From the NCBI RefSeq assembly GCF_015163075.1, contig NZ_JADDXU010000003.1, forward strand, positions 744,001 to 808,000: a DNA stretch of 64,000 bases, given 5' to 3'. This DNA comes from Streptomyces justiciae (lineage in GTDB: Bacteria; Actinomycetota; Actinomycetes; Streptomycetales; Streptomycetaceae). Every line of letters begins with the position of its first letter. Position 1 is the first letter of the stretch. The notes under the pieces were generated by a model. It was not told the DNA's origin, did no database searches, and was given only the letters and a program-made list of their open reading frames with translations. Shown piece by piece: positions 33,682 to 42,078 of the stretch. Made by a program: the position numbers and the translations under genes.

Positions 33682-34548
33682 TCAGGCCTCGATGCGATTA
33701 GCGGACCGCAACCGCTGGAAGCTACGCGCGAGTAGCCGCGAGACATGCATCTGGGAGACGCCGAGTTCCGCGCTGATCTGGGACTGGGTGAGATTGCTGT
33801 AGTACCGCAGAAGCAGGATGCGCTGTTCCCGCTCGGGCAGTTGCACCAGCAGATGCCGTACGAGATCCCGGTGCTCCACGCCGTCCAGGGCGGGGTCCTC
33901 GTAGCCGAGCCGGTCAAGGAGCCCCGGCAGCCCGTCGCCCTCCTGGGCGGCCTCCAGCGAGGTGGCGTGGTACGACCGCCCGGCCTCGATGCAGGACAGC
34001 ACCTCGTCCTCGCCGATGCGCAGCCGCTCGGCGATCTCGGCGGTGGTGGGGGTGCGTCCGAAGGCCGTGGTCAGGTCCTCCGTCGCGCTGTTGACCTGCA
34101 CCCAGAGCTCGTGCAGCCGGCGCGGTACGTGCACGGTCCGTACGTTGTCCCGGAAGTACCGCTTGATCTCGCCGACGACCGTCGGCATCGCGAACGTCGG
34201 GAACTGCACGCCCCGGTCCGGGTCGAAGCGGTCGATGGCGTTGATGAGCCCGATGGTGCCGACCTGGACGACGTCCTCCATCGGCTCGTTGCGGGAGCGG
34301 AAGCGGGCGGCCGCGTACCGCACGAGCGGGAGGTTGGCCTCGATGAGCGCCCCGCGCACCCGGTTGTGCTCCGGCGTGCCCGGCTGGAGCCCCTTGAGCT
34401 GGCCGAAGAGCACCTGGGTGAGCGCCCGGGTGTCGGCGCCACGGCTGCGCTGGGGGGCGGCGGGCGCCGGGGTCTGGAGGGACACCGGCGTCTGGGCGGG
34501 CGCCTCTTCCTGGGGCGGCGCAGTACTGGCCGACACGGTCAACGCCAC
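33682..34548 (-). CDS. sigF: Sporulation-type sigma factor SigF-like
   Basis: The 288-residue protein has complete sigma regions 2 ([39 protein letters not shown]), 3 ([15 protein letters not shown]) and 4 ([37 protein letters not shown]) after a Pro/Gln/Ala-rich N-terminus. Length, C-terminal sequence and position beside a second SigB-type factor and before the tRNA-Ser/tadA block fit Streptomyces SigF, which is needed for late spore maturation. In the core regions it is about as similar to its neighbour as a recent duplicate would be. Confidence 0.82.
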   Translation of the reverse strand: MALTVSASTAPPQEEAPAQTPVSLQTPAPAAPQRSRGADTRALTQVLFGQLKGLQPGTPEHNRVRGALIEANLPLVRYAAARFRSRNEPMEDVVQVGTIGLINAIDRFDPDRGVQFPTFAMPTVVGEIKRYFRDNVRTVHVPRRLHELWVQVNSATEDLTTAFGRTPTTAEIAERLRIGEDEVLSCIEAGRSYHATSLEAAQEGDGLPGLLDRLGYEDPALDGVEHRDLVRHLLVQLPEREQRILLLRYYSNLTQSQISAELGVSQMHVSRLLARSFQRLRSANRIEA

Positions 34549-34720
34549 CTCTTCATCGGTCTACATCGGTCAACTCATCCGTCAAAAGCGGTCATAGCAT
34601 CACAAGACATGTGCACTGTGTGCAAGCACCCCATAACGCCGTGTTGAGGGAAGAGTTGAGGCAGAAGACGCACGAAAGCCCCCCGCCGTTCCGACGAGGG
34701 GCCGAACGAGGTGGGGCGGC

Positions 34721-35014
34721 TCAGTACGCGTAGTCCGCGATCACCCAGGTGGCGAACTCCTTCCAGAGCCCCACCCCCGCCTGGTGCGCCGGGTGCTCCA
34801 CGTACCGCCGCAGCGCGTCCGCGTCCTCGAAGCCCGAGTTGATGGCGAAGTCGTAGGCGATGGGCCGGTCGCTGAGGTTCCACCCCAGCTCCCAGAACCG
34901 GATCTCCTCGATCTTCCCCTCCAGCGCCCGGAAGGCCTCGACACCCTCCTTGACGCGCGGGTCGTCGCGCTCGACACCGTCGTTGAGCTTGAAGAGGACG
35001 AGATGGCGGATCAT
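34721..35014 (-). CDS. Dabb (stress-responsive alpha/beta barrel) protein
   Basis: The 97-residue ferredoxin-like Dabb domain protein begins MIRHLVLFKLNDG and ends HQAGVGLWKEFATWVIADY. AGGAG lies 5 nt before the ATG at 35014. Dabb proteins form small dimers with varied or unknown roles. It shares orientation with the 58-residue membrane protein gene upstream, 19 bp away, so they may be co-transcribed. Confidence 0.8.
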   Translation of the reverse strand: MIRHLVLFKLNDGVERDDPRVKEGVEAFRALEGKIEEIRFWELGWNLSDRPIAYDFAINSGFEDADALRRYVEHPAHQAGVGLWKEFATWVIADYAY

Positions 35015-35033
35015 GAGCACTCCTGGTTACGGC

Positions 35034-35210
35034 CTACTGCGCCCCGTCGGCGAGCCAGGTGAAGAAGTCGCCGATCGCCTTGGCGGCGTCCGATATGCCC
35101 TCGAACCCTATCTGGACGTAGTCGGCGGCCTTGGCCGGGTCCGTGATGATCACGTACAGCACGAAGACCACGAGCACATAGACGGCGGCCTTCTTCGAAT
35201 TCACCGCCAT
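35034..35210 (-). CDS. Small membrane protein (58 aa)
   Basis: The 58-residue protein has a basic start (MAVNSKKAA), one membrane helix (about 9-25) and an amphipathic C-terminal half (FEGISDAAKAIGDFFTWLADG). A very strong GGGGGAGG ribosome site precedes the ATG. It is too short for most gene finders, but the site and composition are convincing. The function is unknown. Confidence 0.65.
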   Translation of the reverse strand: MAVNSKKAAVYVLVVFVLYVIITDPAKAADYVQIGFEGISDAAKAIGDFFTWLADGAQ

Positions 35211-35463
35211 CGCGGCCTCCCCCGTGACTGAGGTGCTCTTTGGGACTGGTGTGCCGGCGGCGAGTGTAACTTCACGTCCTATTTAAGGACCAACGGCCTG
35301 CGGGCTCAGGCCCTTTGCCGGGCCGCGGGAGGTGGGCCGGGGCGCAGGATGGAGGTGAGCCCGGTGGATCTGGCAGGAATCTCCGGGTGGGGCGGGCCCC
35401 ACTGCGGGGTGCGCGGCATGGCTTCCCCCGAAGCGGCGCGTACTTGTGGGTCCGGACCCCGTC

Positions 35464-35501
35464 GGGGGAAGCGGCTTGTCCCCCCGTAGGCCGCTTCCCC
35501 C
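35464..35501. terminator. 12-bp hairpin in the 35.2-35.5 kb gap
   Basis: GGGGGAAGCGGC (35464-35475) pairs perfectly with GCCGCTTCCCCC (35490-35501) around a 14-nt loop. The gap 35211-35541 otherwise shows no gene I can support; this may be a second terminator behind the tRNA. Confidence 0.45.
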
Positions 35502-35541
35502 GCCCTCTCTCTTCTCGCTTCCCTCGCGTCTCGGTACGCAC

Positions 35542-35571
35542 GAAGGGCCCCGTCTTTCGACGGGGCCCTTC
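35542..35571 (-). terminator. Terminator of tRNA-Ser(CGA)
   Basis: A 13-bp perfect stem GAAGGGCCCCGTC / GACGGGGCCCTTC with a TTTC loop lies 5 nt beyond the tRNA 3' end on the minus strand. Confidence 0.8.
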
Positions 35572-35576
35572 TGAAG

Positions 35577-35661
35577 CGGTAGCGGAGGGATTTGAACCCT
35601 CGGTGACTTGCGCCACACTCGCTTTCGAGGCGAGCTCCTTCGGCCGCTCGGACACGCTACC
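35577..35661 (-). tRNA. tRNA-Ser(CGA)
   Basis: The acceptor GGTAGCG/CGCTACC pairs fully with discriminator G. The anticodon arm is CTCGC-CTCGAAA-GCGAG, giving anticodon CGA. A long variable arm typical of serine tRNAs is present, with a normal T-arm (GAGGG TTCAAAT CCCTC). CCA is not encoded. Confidence 0.95.
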
Positions 35662-35716
35662 GAGGGAGACCTTACAGCAAGGTGGGGCATGGTTTGAAAT
35701 CGGTATCCGGGGCCCC

Positions 35717-36166
35717 TCAGCGGGAGCGGAAGAACTCGGTGAGCAGTGCCGCGCACTCCTCGGCGAGGACGCCCTCGATGACCTCGGGGCGGTGGTTGAG
35801 GCGGCGGTCGCGGACGACGTCCCAGAGGGAGCCGGCCGCACCGGCCTTCTCGTCGCGGGCGCCGTAGACGACCCGGTCCACCCGGGACTGCACGAGGGCG
35901 CCCGCGCACATCGTGCAGGGTTCGAGGGTGACGACCAGCGTGCAGTCGGTCAGCCGCCACTCGCCGAGCTCGGCCGCCGCCCGGCGGATCGCGAGGACCT
36001 CCGCGTGGGCGGTCGGGTCGCCGACCGCCTCGCGTTCGTTGTGGCCGGCGCCGAGGACGGTGGTGCCGTCCGGGGCCAGTACGACGGCACCCACGGGCAC
36101 GTCCGCCCCCGCCTTCCCGGCCTCGTCCAGGGCGAGCCGCATCGCGGCCCGCCACCGGTCGCGCAC
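35717..36166 (-). CDS. tadA: tRNA adenosine(34) deaminase
   Basis: The 149-residue enzyme converts A34 to inosine in tRNA-Arg(ACG). The cytidine-deaminase zinc motifs are intact: HAE with proton-shuttle Glu (THAEVLAI) and PCTMC. The start is taken as GTG 36166; an internal ATG eight codons later is possible. Its partner gene lies 32 bp upstream, and tRNA-Ser lies downstream in the same direction. Confidence 0.93.
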   Translation of the reverse strand: MRDRWRAAMRLALDEAGKAGADVPVGAVVLAPDGTTVLGAGHNEREAVGDPTAHAEVLAIRRAAAELGEWRLTDCTLVVTLEPCTMCAGALVQSRVDRVVYGARDEKAGAAGSLWDVVRDRRLNHRPEVIEGVLAEECAALLTEFFRSR

Positions 36167-36198
36167 CGGGTCCGGGGGACCCTTCGAGGTCTCCCCGG

Positions 36199-36732
36199 TC
36201 AGCGGACGGTCTCCAGGACCTCCGAGGCGCCCAGGGCCTCGGCGATCTCGGTGAGCGCGTCCTCCGACAGGGCCTTCAGCTCCTTGTGGCTGACACCCAG
36301 GTCGTCGAGGATCTCGACGTCGCCGACCGGACCGTGCGGCACGGCCTCGGCGGAGGCGCCGCCCTCGCTGTCGTCGTCGTCCTCGTCCTCGCCGTCCTCG
36401 GTGCCGTCAAGGTCGAGGGAGTCCAGGTCGGCTTCGTCTTCGCCGGGCTCCCTTCCGAGCAGTTCGTCGGTGAGCAGGATCTCGCCGTAACTGCTGCGGG
36501 CAGCGGCGGCGGCGTCCGAGACGTAGATACGAGGGTCGTCCTCCCCGTCGATGCGGACGACGCCGAACCAGGCGTCCTCCTGCTCGATCAGCACGAGCAC
36601 CGTGTCGTCCTCGGCCGCGGCTTCCCGGGCGAGGTCGGCCAGATCCGACAGCGTCTCCACATTGTCGAGGAGCTCTGTGTCGCTCGCTTCCCACCCGTCT
36701 TCGGTGCGCGCGAGCAGTGCGGCGAAGTACAC
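36199..36732 (-). CDS. tRNA adenosine deaminase-associated protein
   Basis: The 177-residue acidic protein begins [21 protein letters not shown], the signature of the conserved actinobacterial tadA-associated family. A C-terminal Asp/Glu-rich stretch (DDDDSEGG) is followed by an HTH-like end. The GTG at 36732 is preferred because GGGAG lies 7 nt upstream; an ATG seven codons earlier has none. It is coupled to tadA, and its exact role is not established. Confidence 0.8.
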   Translation of the reverse strand: MYFAALLARTEDGWEASDTELLDNVETLSDLADLAREAAAEDDTVLVLIEQEDAWFGVVRIDGEDDPRIYVSDAAAAARSSYGEILLTDELLGREPGEDEADLDSLDLDGTEDGEDEDDDDSEGGASAEAVPHGPVGDVEILDDLGVSHKELKALSEDALTEIAEALGASEVLETVR

Positions 36733-36963
36733 CGTGACTCTCCCACTGGTCATAGGCGTGCCGGTTGGGGGTCCCCCCGGCGGAGGCTGTGGGCGGGGAG
36801 GCATTGGCTCCGAGCCCCACCCACTCGGAATCGTGGCAGAAACGGAGCGTTCAGGGGACGTCTTCGGCTCCCTGTGTCCGCCCGTTTTGATCGTCCACCA
36901 GCGGGATCGTACGCGGCTCCCGGCGTGGCGCACGCATCAGGCGGTCCAAGAACGTCTCAAGCC

Positions 36964-37146
36964 CTACCAGCGGAAGGTGCGCATGCGCATGGCGTGGCGC
37001 AGCCGGGCCGTCTTGGCGCGCCGGGGCTGGACGCGGTCCCGCAGCTCCCGGGCCTCCGCGAGATCGCGCAGGAACTGGGCGCGCCGCCTGCGGCGCTCGG
37101 CGTCGGTCTCCTGTTGTGGCTCCTGCTCCGGCACAGGCACTGGCAT
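36964..37146 (-). CDS. Basic small protein (60 aa)
   Basis: The 60-residue protein has a Pro/Glu-rich head and a very Arg-rich helical body ([23 protein letters not shown]...), isoelectric point clearly basic. A GGGGTGG site lies before the ATG. It is divergent from upp. Nucleic-acid binding is plausible by charge only. Confidence 0.5.
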   Translation of the reverse strand: MPVPVPEQEPQQETDAERRRRRAQFLRDLAEARELRDRVQPRRAKTARLRHAMRMRTFRW

Positions 37147-37275
37147 AGGCACACCACCCCCGTCACGTCCCTCCCACTTTCCCTCCGACGGGGGGTTTGA
37201 TGCCAGCGCACGGGTGAAGCGAGGTTTGGGGATCGCCGGGACGATCGCCGGGACGCCGGGCCCAGCGGGCCCGGT

Positions 37276-37281
37276 TACTGT
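37276..37281 (+). promoter_or_regulatory. -10 box TACTGT of upp (leaderless)
   Basis: The box ends 7 bp before the upp ATG and no ribosome site is present, so the upp message is probably leaderless. Confidence 0.45.
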
Positions 37282-37288
37282 TGTGGAC

Positions 37289-37924
37289 ATGCGTCTCCAC
37301 GTCGTCGACCACCCCCTGGTCGCCCACAAGCTCACCACGCTGCGCGACCAGCGCACCGACTCCGCGACCTTCCGCCGTCTCGCCGACGAGCTGGTCACCC
37401 TCCTCGCCTACGAGGCCACGCGCGACGTGCGCACCGAGCAGGTCGACATCAACACGCCGGTCGCCCGGACCACCGGCGTGAAGCTGTCCTACCCGCGCCC
37501 CCTGGTCGTGCCGATCCTCCGCGCCGGCCTCGGCATGCTCGACGGCATGGTCCGCCTCCTGCCGACCGCCGAGGTGGGCTTCCTCGGCATGATCCGCAAC
37601 GAGGAGACACTGGAGGCGTCCACGTACGCCACGCGGATGCCGGAGGACCTCTCCGGCCGCCAGGTGTACGTCCTCGACCCGATGCTGGCCACGGGCGGCA
37701 CCCTCGTTGCCGCGATCCGCGAGCTCATCAAGCGCGGTGCGGATGACGTGACGGCCGTGGTGCTCCTCGCCGCGCCCGAGGGCGTCGAGCTCATGGAGCG
37801 CGAACTCGCGGGGACCCCGGTGACGGTGGTGACGGCAGCGGTCGACGACCACCTGAACGAGCACGGCTACATCGTGCCGGGCCTGGGAGATGCCGGTGAC
37901 CGGTTGTACGGGGCTGCGGAATAA
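37289..37924 (+). CDS. upp: Uracil phosphoribosyltransferase
   Basis: The 211-residue enzyme makes UMP from uracil and PRPP in pyrimidine salvage. The PRPP-binding loop [11 protein letters not shown], the RAGLGM segment and the C-terminal uracil-binding [12 protein letters not shown] are all intact, and length is standard. It is a single-gene unit with a likely leaderless start. Confidence 0.96.
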   Translation: MRLHVVDHPLVAHKLTTLRDQRTDSATFRRLADELVTLLAYEATRDVRTEQVDINTPVARTTGVKLSYPRPLVVPILRAGLGMLDGMVRLLPTAEVGFLGMIRNEETLEASTYATRMPEDLSGRQVYVLDPMLATGGTLVAAIRELIKRGADDVTAVVLLAAPEGVELMERELAGTPVTVVTAAVDDHLNEHGYIVPGLGDAGDRLYGAAE

Positions 37925-37970
37925 CGCCTGATCGCCGTAGGGGTGCGGATTCAGCGCGGCTGCGGGGGGT

Positions 37971-38009
37971 CCGTGGTTGCTCGCGCAGTTCCCCGCGCCC
38001 CTAAAAGCC
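37971..38009. repeat. Dispersed intergenic repeat, copy 3
   Basis: CCGTGGTTGCTCGCGCAG ... CCCCGCGCCCCT is the commonest form of this Streptomyces repeat. It sits between the convergent upp and LytR_C genes and probably forms their shared 3' end. Confidence 0.6.
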
Positions 38010-38011
38010 TT

Positions 38012-38659
38012 TCAGCAGGCCTTCTTTGAGGAGCTCGGCTCCGGCTGCGGGTTGCTCAGCGCGGCCAGCGCCTTGTCGGCCGCCGCCTTCGCCGTCAGCG
38101 ACTTGAACCCCGTGCCGATGATCAGATCGACGTCGGCCCCCTTACGCCCGTCCGCACGCGACTCCGCCCCCGCCACCTGCGTCCCCAGCACCCGCAGCGA
38201 CGTGCTCATCGCGGACGTACGGCCCAGCAGTATTCCCGCACCCTTGACCTTCTTGTCGAACTCCTTGGTCGCGTTGCCCACGTCGCCGATCTTGAAGCCG
38301 CGCTTCTTGAGCGCGTCGGCCGTCTCCTTGGCGAGGCCCGCGCGGGGCGTGGCGTTGAAGACGTTGACGGTGATCTGCGCGGGCTTGGGATACGCGGAGG
38401 CGGCCGCGGACGCCGAGGCAGAAGGGGACGCCTTCGTGGCGCAGTCCGCCTTGGGGCCCGCCGCGGACGCCTTCTCGTCGTTGCCGGTGAAGATGCCGAT
38501 GAGCTGCAACGTGCCCCAGCCGACCAGACCGAGCGCGGCGACGGACGCCACCAGCGCGACCACGAGCCTGCCGCGCCGTCGGGGACGGCGCATGCGTGGG
38601 TATTTGTCCCCCGTGATCCGGTACTTGCCGCCCATGCCTGGGGGAGTCAGCATGCTCAT
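38012..38659 (-). CDS. Membrane-anchored LytR_C domain protein
   Basis: The 215-residue protein has a basic cytoplasmic head (RMRRPRRRGR), one membrane helix (about 31-52), a Ser/Ala linker and a LytR C-terminal domain (ITVNVFNATPRAGLAKETADALKKRGFKIGDVGN). These extracytoplasmic domains occur with LCP cell-wall ligases, but no ligase domain is present here. A wall-associated accessory role is inferred. Start could be two codons later. Confidence 0.8.
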   Translation of the reverse strand: MSMLTPPGMGGKYRITGDKYPRMRRPRRRGRLVVALVASVAALGLVGWGTLQLIGIFTGNDEKASAAGPKADCATKASPSASASAAASAYPKPAQITVNVFNATPRAGLAKETADALKKRGFKIGDVGNATKEFDKKVKGAGILLGRTSAMSTSLRVLGTQVAGAESRADGRKGADVDLIIGTGFKSLTAKAAADKALAALSNPQPEPSSSKKAC

Positions 38660-38758
38660 GGGCGCAGCGTAGTGCGCCGCGGCGGCGATGCCTACTAAAT
38701 GATCATTGGATACCGGGCAGGAGAACCCGAAAGGGCCAACCCTTTACAGGCTGGTCAC

Positions 38759-39055
38759 TTAATCCAGTTCCAGCACACGCGCGTGCAGCACCTGGCGCTG
38801 CTGGAGCGCCGCCCGCACCGCGCGGTGGAGGCCGTCCTCGAGGTACAGGTCGCCCTGCCACTTCACGACGTGCGCGAAGAGGTCGCCGTAGAACGTGGAG
38901 TCCTCGGCGAGCAGGGTTTCCAGGTCGAGCTGGCCCTTGGTCGTCACCAACTGATCGAGGCGGACCGGGCGCGGCGCGACGTCCGCCCACTGCCGGGTGC
39001 TTTCCCGGCCGTGGTCGGGGTACGGCCGGCCGTTTCCGATGCGCTTGAAGATCAC
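38759..39055 (-). CDS. Conserved actinobacterial protein with ParB-like fold
   Basis: The 98-residue protein ends VVKWQGDLYLEDGLHRAVRAALQQRQVLHARVLEL, which has the DGxHR...AA...xARVLE pattern of ParB/sulfiredoxin-type domains. Homologues are often annotated as VapB-like antitoxin, but no toxin gene is adjacent, so I would not call it one. It is divergent from the HerA-like ATPase gene. Confidence 0.6.
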   Translation of the reverse strand: MIFKRIGNGRPYPDHGRESTRQWADVAPRPVRLDQLVTTKGQLDLETLLAEDSTFYGDLFAHVVKWQGDLYLEDGLHRAVRAALQQRQVLHARVLELD

Positions 39056-39159
39056 ACGGAAAGCCTACCGGTCAAGACCTTCCGGGCGCAGCCATGGCGA
39101 CGGAGTGTGATGCTGGAAAAGATGCCGTAAACGGGGGCAAACCGGAACAGGTGCCTGAG

Positions 39160-40758
39160 ATGAGTGACAGCGAGACCATGCCACCGGCCACCGCTCCCGA
39201 GGCGCCGGGCAGTGCCCCCGCGCTTCCGAAGGAGGCCCTGGAGATCGCCTCCGGGTACGCCTTCGCCGGGCCCGCCCTCGATCTCGGCGCGCTGCTGTGG
39301 GACGGGGTGTGCCTGCCGGACGCGCAGGTCAGGATTCCGCTGCCGATGCTGAACCGGCACGGCCTCGTCGCGGGCGCCACCGGCACCGGCAAGACCAAGA
39401 CGCTCCAGCTGATCGCCGAGCAGCTCTCCGCGCAGGGCGTGCCGGTGTTCCTGGCGGACATCAAGGGGGACGTGTCCGGGATCTCGGCGCCGGGGCAGCC
39501 CAATGACAAGGTCCGCAGCCGCTCACAAGAGGTCCATCAGCAGTGGACGGCGACCGGCTTCCCGGCCGAGTTCTACGCCCTCGGCGGCATCGGACACGGC
39601 ATCCCCGTGCGGGCCACGATCACCGACTTCGGCCCGCTGCTGCTCTCCAAGGTGCTCCAGCTCAACCAGACCCAGGAGCAGTCCCTCGGCCTGATCTTCC
39701 ACTACGCCGACACCAAGGGGCTCGAACTCGTCGACCTGAAGGACCTCAGGGCCGTCGTCACCTTCCTGACCTCGGACGAGGGCAAGCCCGAGCTGAAGAA
39801 CATCGGCGGCCTCTCCTCCGCGACGGCCGGCGTGATCCTCCGCTCCCTCACCGCCTTCGAGGCGCAGGGCATGGCCGACTTCTTCGGTGAACCGGAGTTC
39901 GACACCGCGGACCTGATGCGCACGGCGTCCGACGGGCGCGGCATCGTCTCCGTCCTCGAACTGCCCGCCGTACAGGACAAACCGGCGTTGTTCTCGACGT
40001 TCCTGATGTGGCTGCTGGCCGACCTCTTCCACGACCTGCCCGAGGTCGGCGACGCGGACAAGCCCAAGCTCGTCTTCTTCTTCGACGAGGCACATCTGCT
40101 CTTCCACGACGCCTCGAAGGCGTTCCTCGACTCCATCACGCAGACCGTCCGGCTGATTCGCTCGAAAGGGGTCGGTGTCTTCTTCGTGACGCAGACCCCG
40201 AAGGACGTACCGTCCGATGTCCTCGCCCAGTTGGGCAATCGCGTCCAGCACGCGCTCAGGGCCTTCACGCCGGACGATCAGAAGGCGTTGAAGGCGACCG
40301 TGAAGACGTTCCCCGACTCCGCGTACGACCTGGAGGAGCTGCTCACCGGGCTCGGCACGGGTGAGGCCGTGGTGACGGTCCTCAGCGAGAAGGGTGCCCC
40401 GACCCCCGTCGCGGCGACTCGCCTCCGCGCCCCCGAGTCCCTGATGGGCCCGATCGAGCCCACCGCCCTCGACGAGGCGGTCAAGGCCTCGCCGCTCCAC
40501 GGACGTTACGCACAGGCTGTGGACAGAGAATCGGCCTACGAGAAGCTGAACGCGACGCGGGGGGCCAAGGGCCCGGACGAGATGACCGCGCCCCCGAAGA
40601 AGGCCCAGCCGAAGCAGGCCCGGCCGAAGGAGGACCCCTCCGTCGTCGAACAGGTCGTCGGCAGCGGCATGTTCAAGTCCCTCGCGCGGTCCCTCGGCAC
40701 CCAGATCGGCCGTGAGATCACCCGCTCGATCTTCGGCACGGCCAAGCGGAGGCGGTAA
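39160..40758 (+). CDS. HerA-like ATPase (DUF853/YjgR family)
   Basis: The 532-residue P-loop ATPase has Walker A GATGTGKT (Lys78), Walker B VFFFDEAHLLF, the FVTQTPKDVPSDVLAQLGNR arginine-finger region and the DUF853 C-terminal basic tail. The family resembles HerA/FtsK DNA translocases, though a cellular role is not established. The start at 39160 is chosen for the conserved N-terminus; an in-frame ATG at 39094 is also possible. Confidence 0.85.
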   Translation: MSDSETMPPATAPEAPGSAPALPKEALEIASGYAFAGPALDLGALLWDGVCLPDAQVRIPLPMLNRHGLVAGATGTGKTKTLQLIAEQLSAQGVPVFLADIKGDVSGISAPGQPNDKVRSRSQEVHQQWTATGFPAEFYALGGIGHGIPVRATITDFGPLLLSKVLQLNQTQEQSLGLIFHYADTKGLELVDLKDLRAVVTFLTSDEGKPELKNIGGLSSATAGVILRSLTAFEAQGMADFFGEPEFDTADLMRTASDGRGIVSVLELPAVQDKPALFSTFLMWLLADLFHDLPEVGDADKPKLVFFFDEAHLLFHDASKAFLDSITQTVRLIRSKGVGVFFVTQTPKDVPSDVLAQLGNRVQHALRAFTPDDQKALKATVKTFPDSAYDLEELLTGLGTGEAVVTVLSEKGAPTPVAATRLRAPESLMGPIEPTALDEAVKASPLHGRYAQAVDRESAYEKLNATRGAKGPDEMTAPPKKAQPKQARPKEDPSVVEQVVGSGMFKSLARSLGTQIGREITRSIFGTAKRRR

Positions 40759-40812
40759 CCCCGGTAACTCCGGTAACCCCGGTCACCCGAGGGGCCCGCC
40801 TCCGCCGCTGGC

Positions 40813-40935
40813 TCAGCCGCGTTTCCCTTCCTTCACCGGCGGCTTCTGTTCCTGCGGAACCGGTGGCTTGGGCGCGCTGCGGGCGGCTTCCGCGCGCAGG
40901 AGGGCGCGCAGGACGGCGTACGGGTCGACGGGCAT
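40813..40935 (-). CDS. Tiny hypothetical protein (40 aa)
   Basis: The gene encodes only 40 residues (MPVDPYAVLRALLRAEAARS... rich in Pro/Lys), with AGGAG 10 nt before the ATG. It is upstream of nothing obvious and convergent with the HerA-like gene. Similar short MPVDPYAVLRALLRAEA proteins recur in Streptomyces in my memory, which supports translation. The function is unknown. Confidence 0.5.
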   Translation of the reverse strand: MPVDPYAVLRALLRAEAARSAPKPPVPQEQKPPVKEGKRG

Positions 40936-40990
40936 GGTGGTCGTGCTCCTTGCGTTCGTTGCTGAAACGGGCCTCTGGCGCGAGGGCCGG

Positions 40991-41293
40991 TCAGCAGCGC
41001 AGGACCACCGTGCGGAGGGTGAGCAGGCGGTACGAGGGGTGCGGTGGCGCCGGGAGCGGGGTGCCCTCCGGGACGACGGGGGAGGGCGGCTCGACGCGGG
41101 GTGCGGGACGCAGCGGGGCGACGGAATGCCGGGCGGCCGGTCGCAGGGCCGTGTCGAGGACGTCGTACTCGGTGATCTCGCCGGAGACGACCGGCGTGAC
41201 GGCGGTGGCCGCGTGCGCCCCGGCGGGTGCGGCCGGCACGAGCAGCGCGAGCAGCAGGACGAAGGCGCGGAGCCAGGTTCTGGTGCTGCTCAT
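40991..41293 (-). CDS. Small secreted protein
   Basis: The 100-residue protein has a Sec signal peptide (WLRAFVLLLALLVPAAPAGAHA). The mature part is Pro/Arg-rich with a single Cys at the very end. It sits 55 bp upstream of the 40-residue gene in the same direction. The function is unknown. Confidence 0.55.
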   Translation of the reverse strand: MSSTRTWLRAFVLLLALLVPAAPAGAHAATAVTPVVSGEITEYDVLDTALRPAARHSVAPLRPAPRVEPPSPVVPEGTPLPAPPHPSYRLLTLRTVVLRC

Positions 41294-41366
41294 GATTGCT
41301 GGTCTGCCCCGGGGAGTACGAGGTTCATCGCGTCGTCCGTCAGATCCGCCCGCACGGGTTACCCGC

Positions 41367-42023
41367 TCACACCTCGCGCGGCACCCGGCCGGCCCGCCCC
41401 CGCATCCGTACCGCCGTGACGATCTCGACGACGCCCACGACGACCAGCCAGATCCCGCCGACCACGGTGAGGACGGCGACCGACTCGAAGGGGGAGTCGA
41501 TGAGGACGATGCCGGCGACGAACGTGATGATCCCGAGGAAGATCTGCCAGCCGCGGGCGGGCATCGACGGGTCGGAGGCGGCGGCCAGGGTCTGGGTGAT
41601 GCCGCGGATCAGCCAGCCGATGCCGATCCACAGGGCGAGCAGCAGGATCGACTGCATGGGGCCGCGGAAGCAGAACAGGCCCAGCAGGATCGACAGCGCG
41701 CCGCTGATGAAGGCGAGCACGCGCAGGCCGGTCGTCCTGTGGGTGCCGAAGGCGGAGACCAGCTGGAAGACGCCGCTGACGACGAGGTAGACACCGAAGA
41801 GGATGCCGGTGGCGAGGAGCGTGGAGCCCGGCCAGACCAGCACGAGGATGCCCAGGACGAGGGAGGCGAGGCCGGTGATCAGGACCACCTGCCAGGCTGC
41901 CTTGGACAGCGCGTGGAGGGGGCCCTCGAAGGGTGGTTCCGGTTCGGCGACCCGCCGCTGGGCGTGAACCTTGCGGTCGTCGTACTCCGGGCTCCAGGAG
42001 GAGCCGCTCGGTGCCTCGGTCAT
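41367..42023 (-). CDS. HdeD-family (DUF308) membrane protein
   Basis: The 218-residue protein has six membrane helices in three DUF308-type pairs (TGLASLVLGILVLVWPGSTL..., SGALSILLGLFCFRGPMQS..., LGIITFVAGIVLIDSPFES...). HdeD proteins help acid resistance in enterobacteria; in Streptomyces the role is unclear. A charged N-terminal 40 residues precede the first helix. It is probably a single transcription unit. Confidence 0.82.
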   Translation of the reverse strand: MTEAPSGSSWSPEYDDRKVHAQRRVAEPEPPFEGPLHALSKAAWQVVLITGLASLVLGILVLVWPGSTLLATGILFGVYLVVSGVFQLVSAFGTHRTTGLRVLAFISGALSILLGLFCFRGPMQSILLLALWIGIGWLIRGITQTLAAASDPSMPARGWQIFLGIITFVAGIVLIDSPFESVAVLTVVGGIWLVVVGVVEIVTAVRMRGRAGRVPREV

Positions 42024-42078
42024 GGTCCATGTTTGGACCGCGGCCGGCCGCCCTGCGCGGTGGGCTGAGCCGACCGGG

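Noticed and set aside
35283..36155. Long minus-strand frame across tRNA-Ser
   Set aside because: It runs through the tRNA gene and overlaps tadA in another frame; it is not a gene.
35315..36490. Long plus-strand frame of 391 codons
   Set aside because: It is antisense to tRNA-Ser, tadA and its partner; composition is that of a shadow frame.
38759..39055. VapB antitoxin of a toxin-antitoxin pair
   Set aside because: No PIN-domain or other toxin gene lies beside it, and the C-terminus looks ParB-like.
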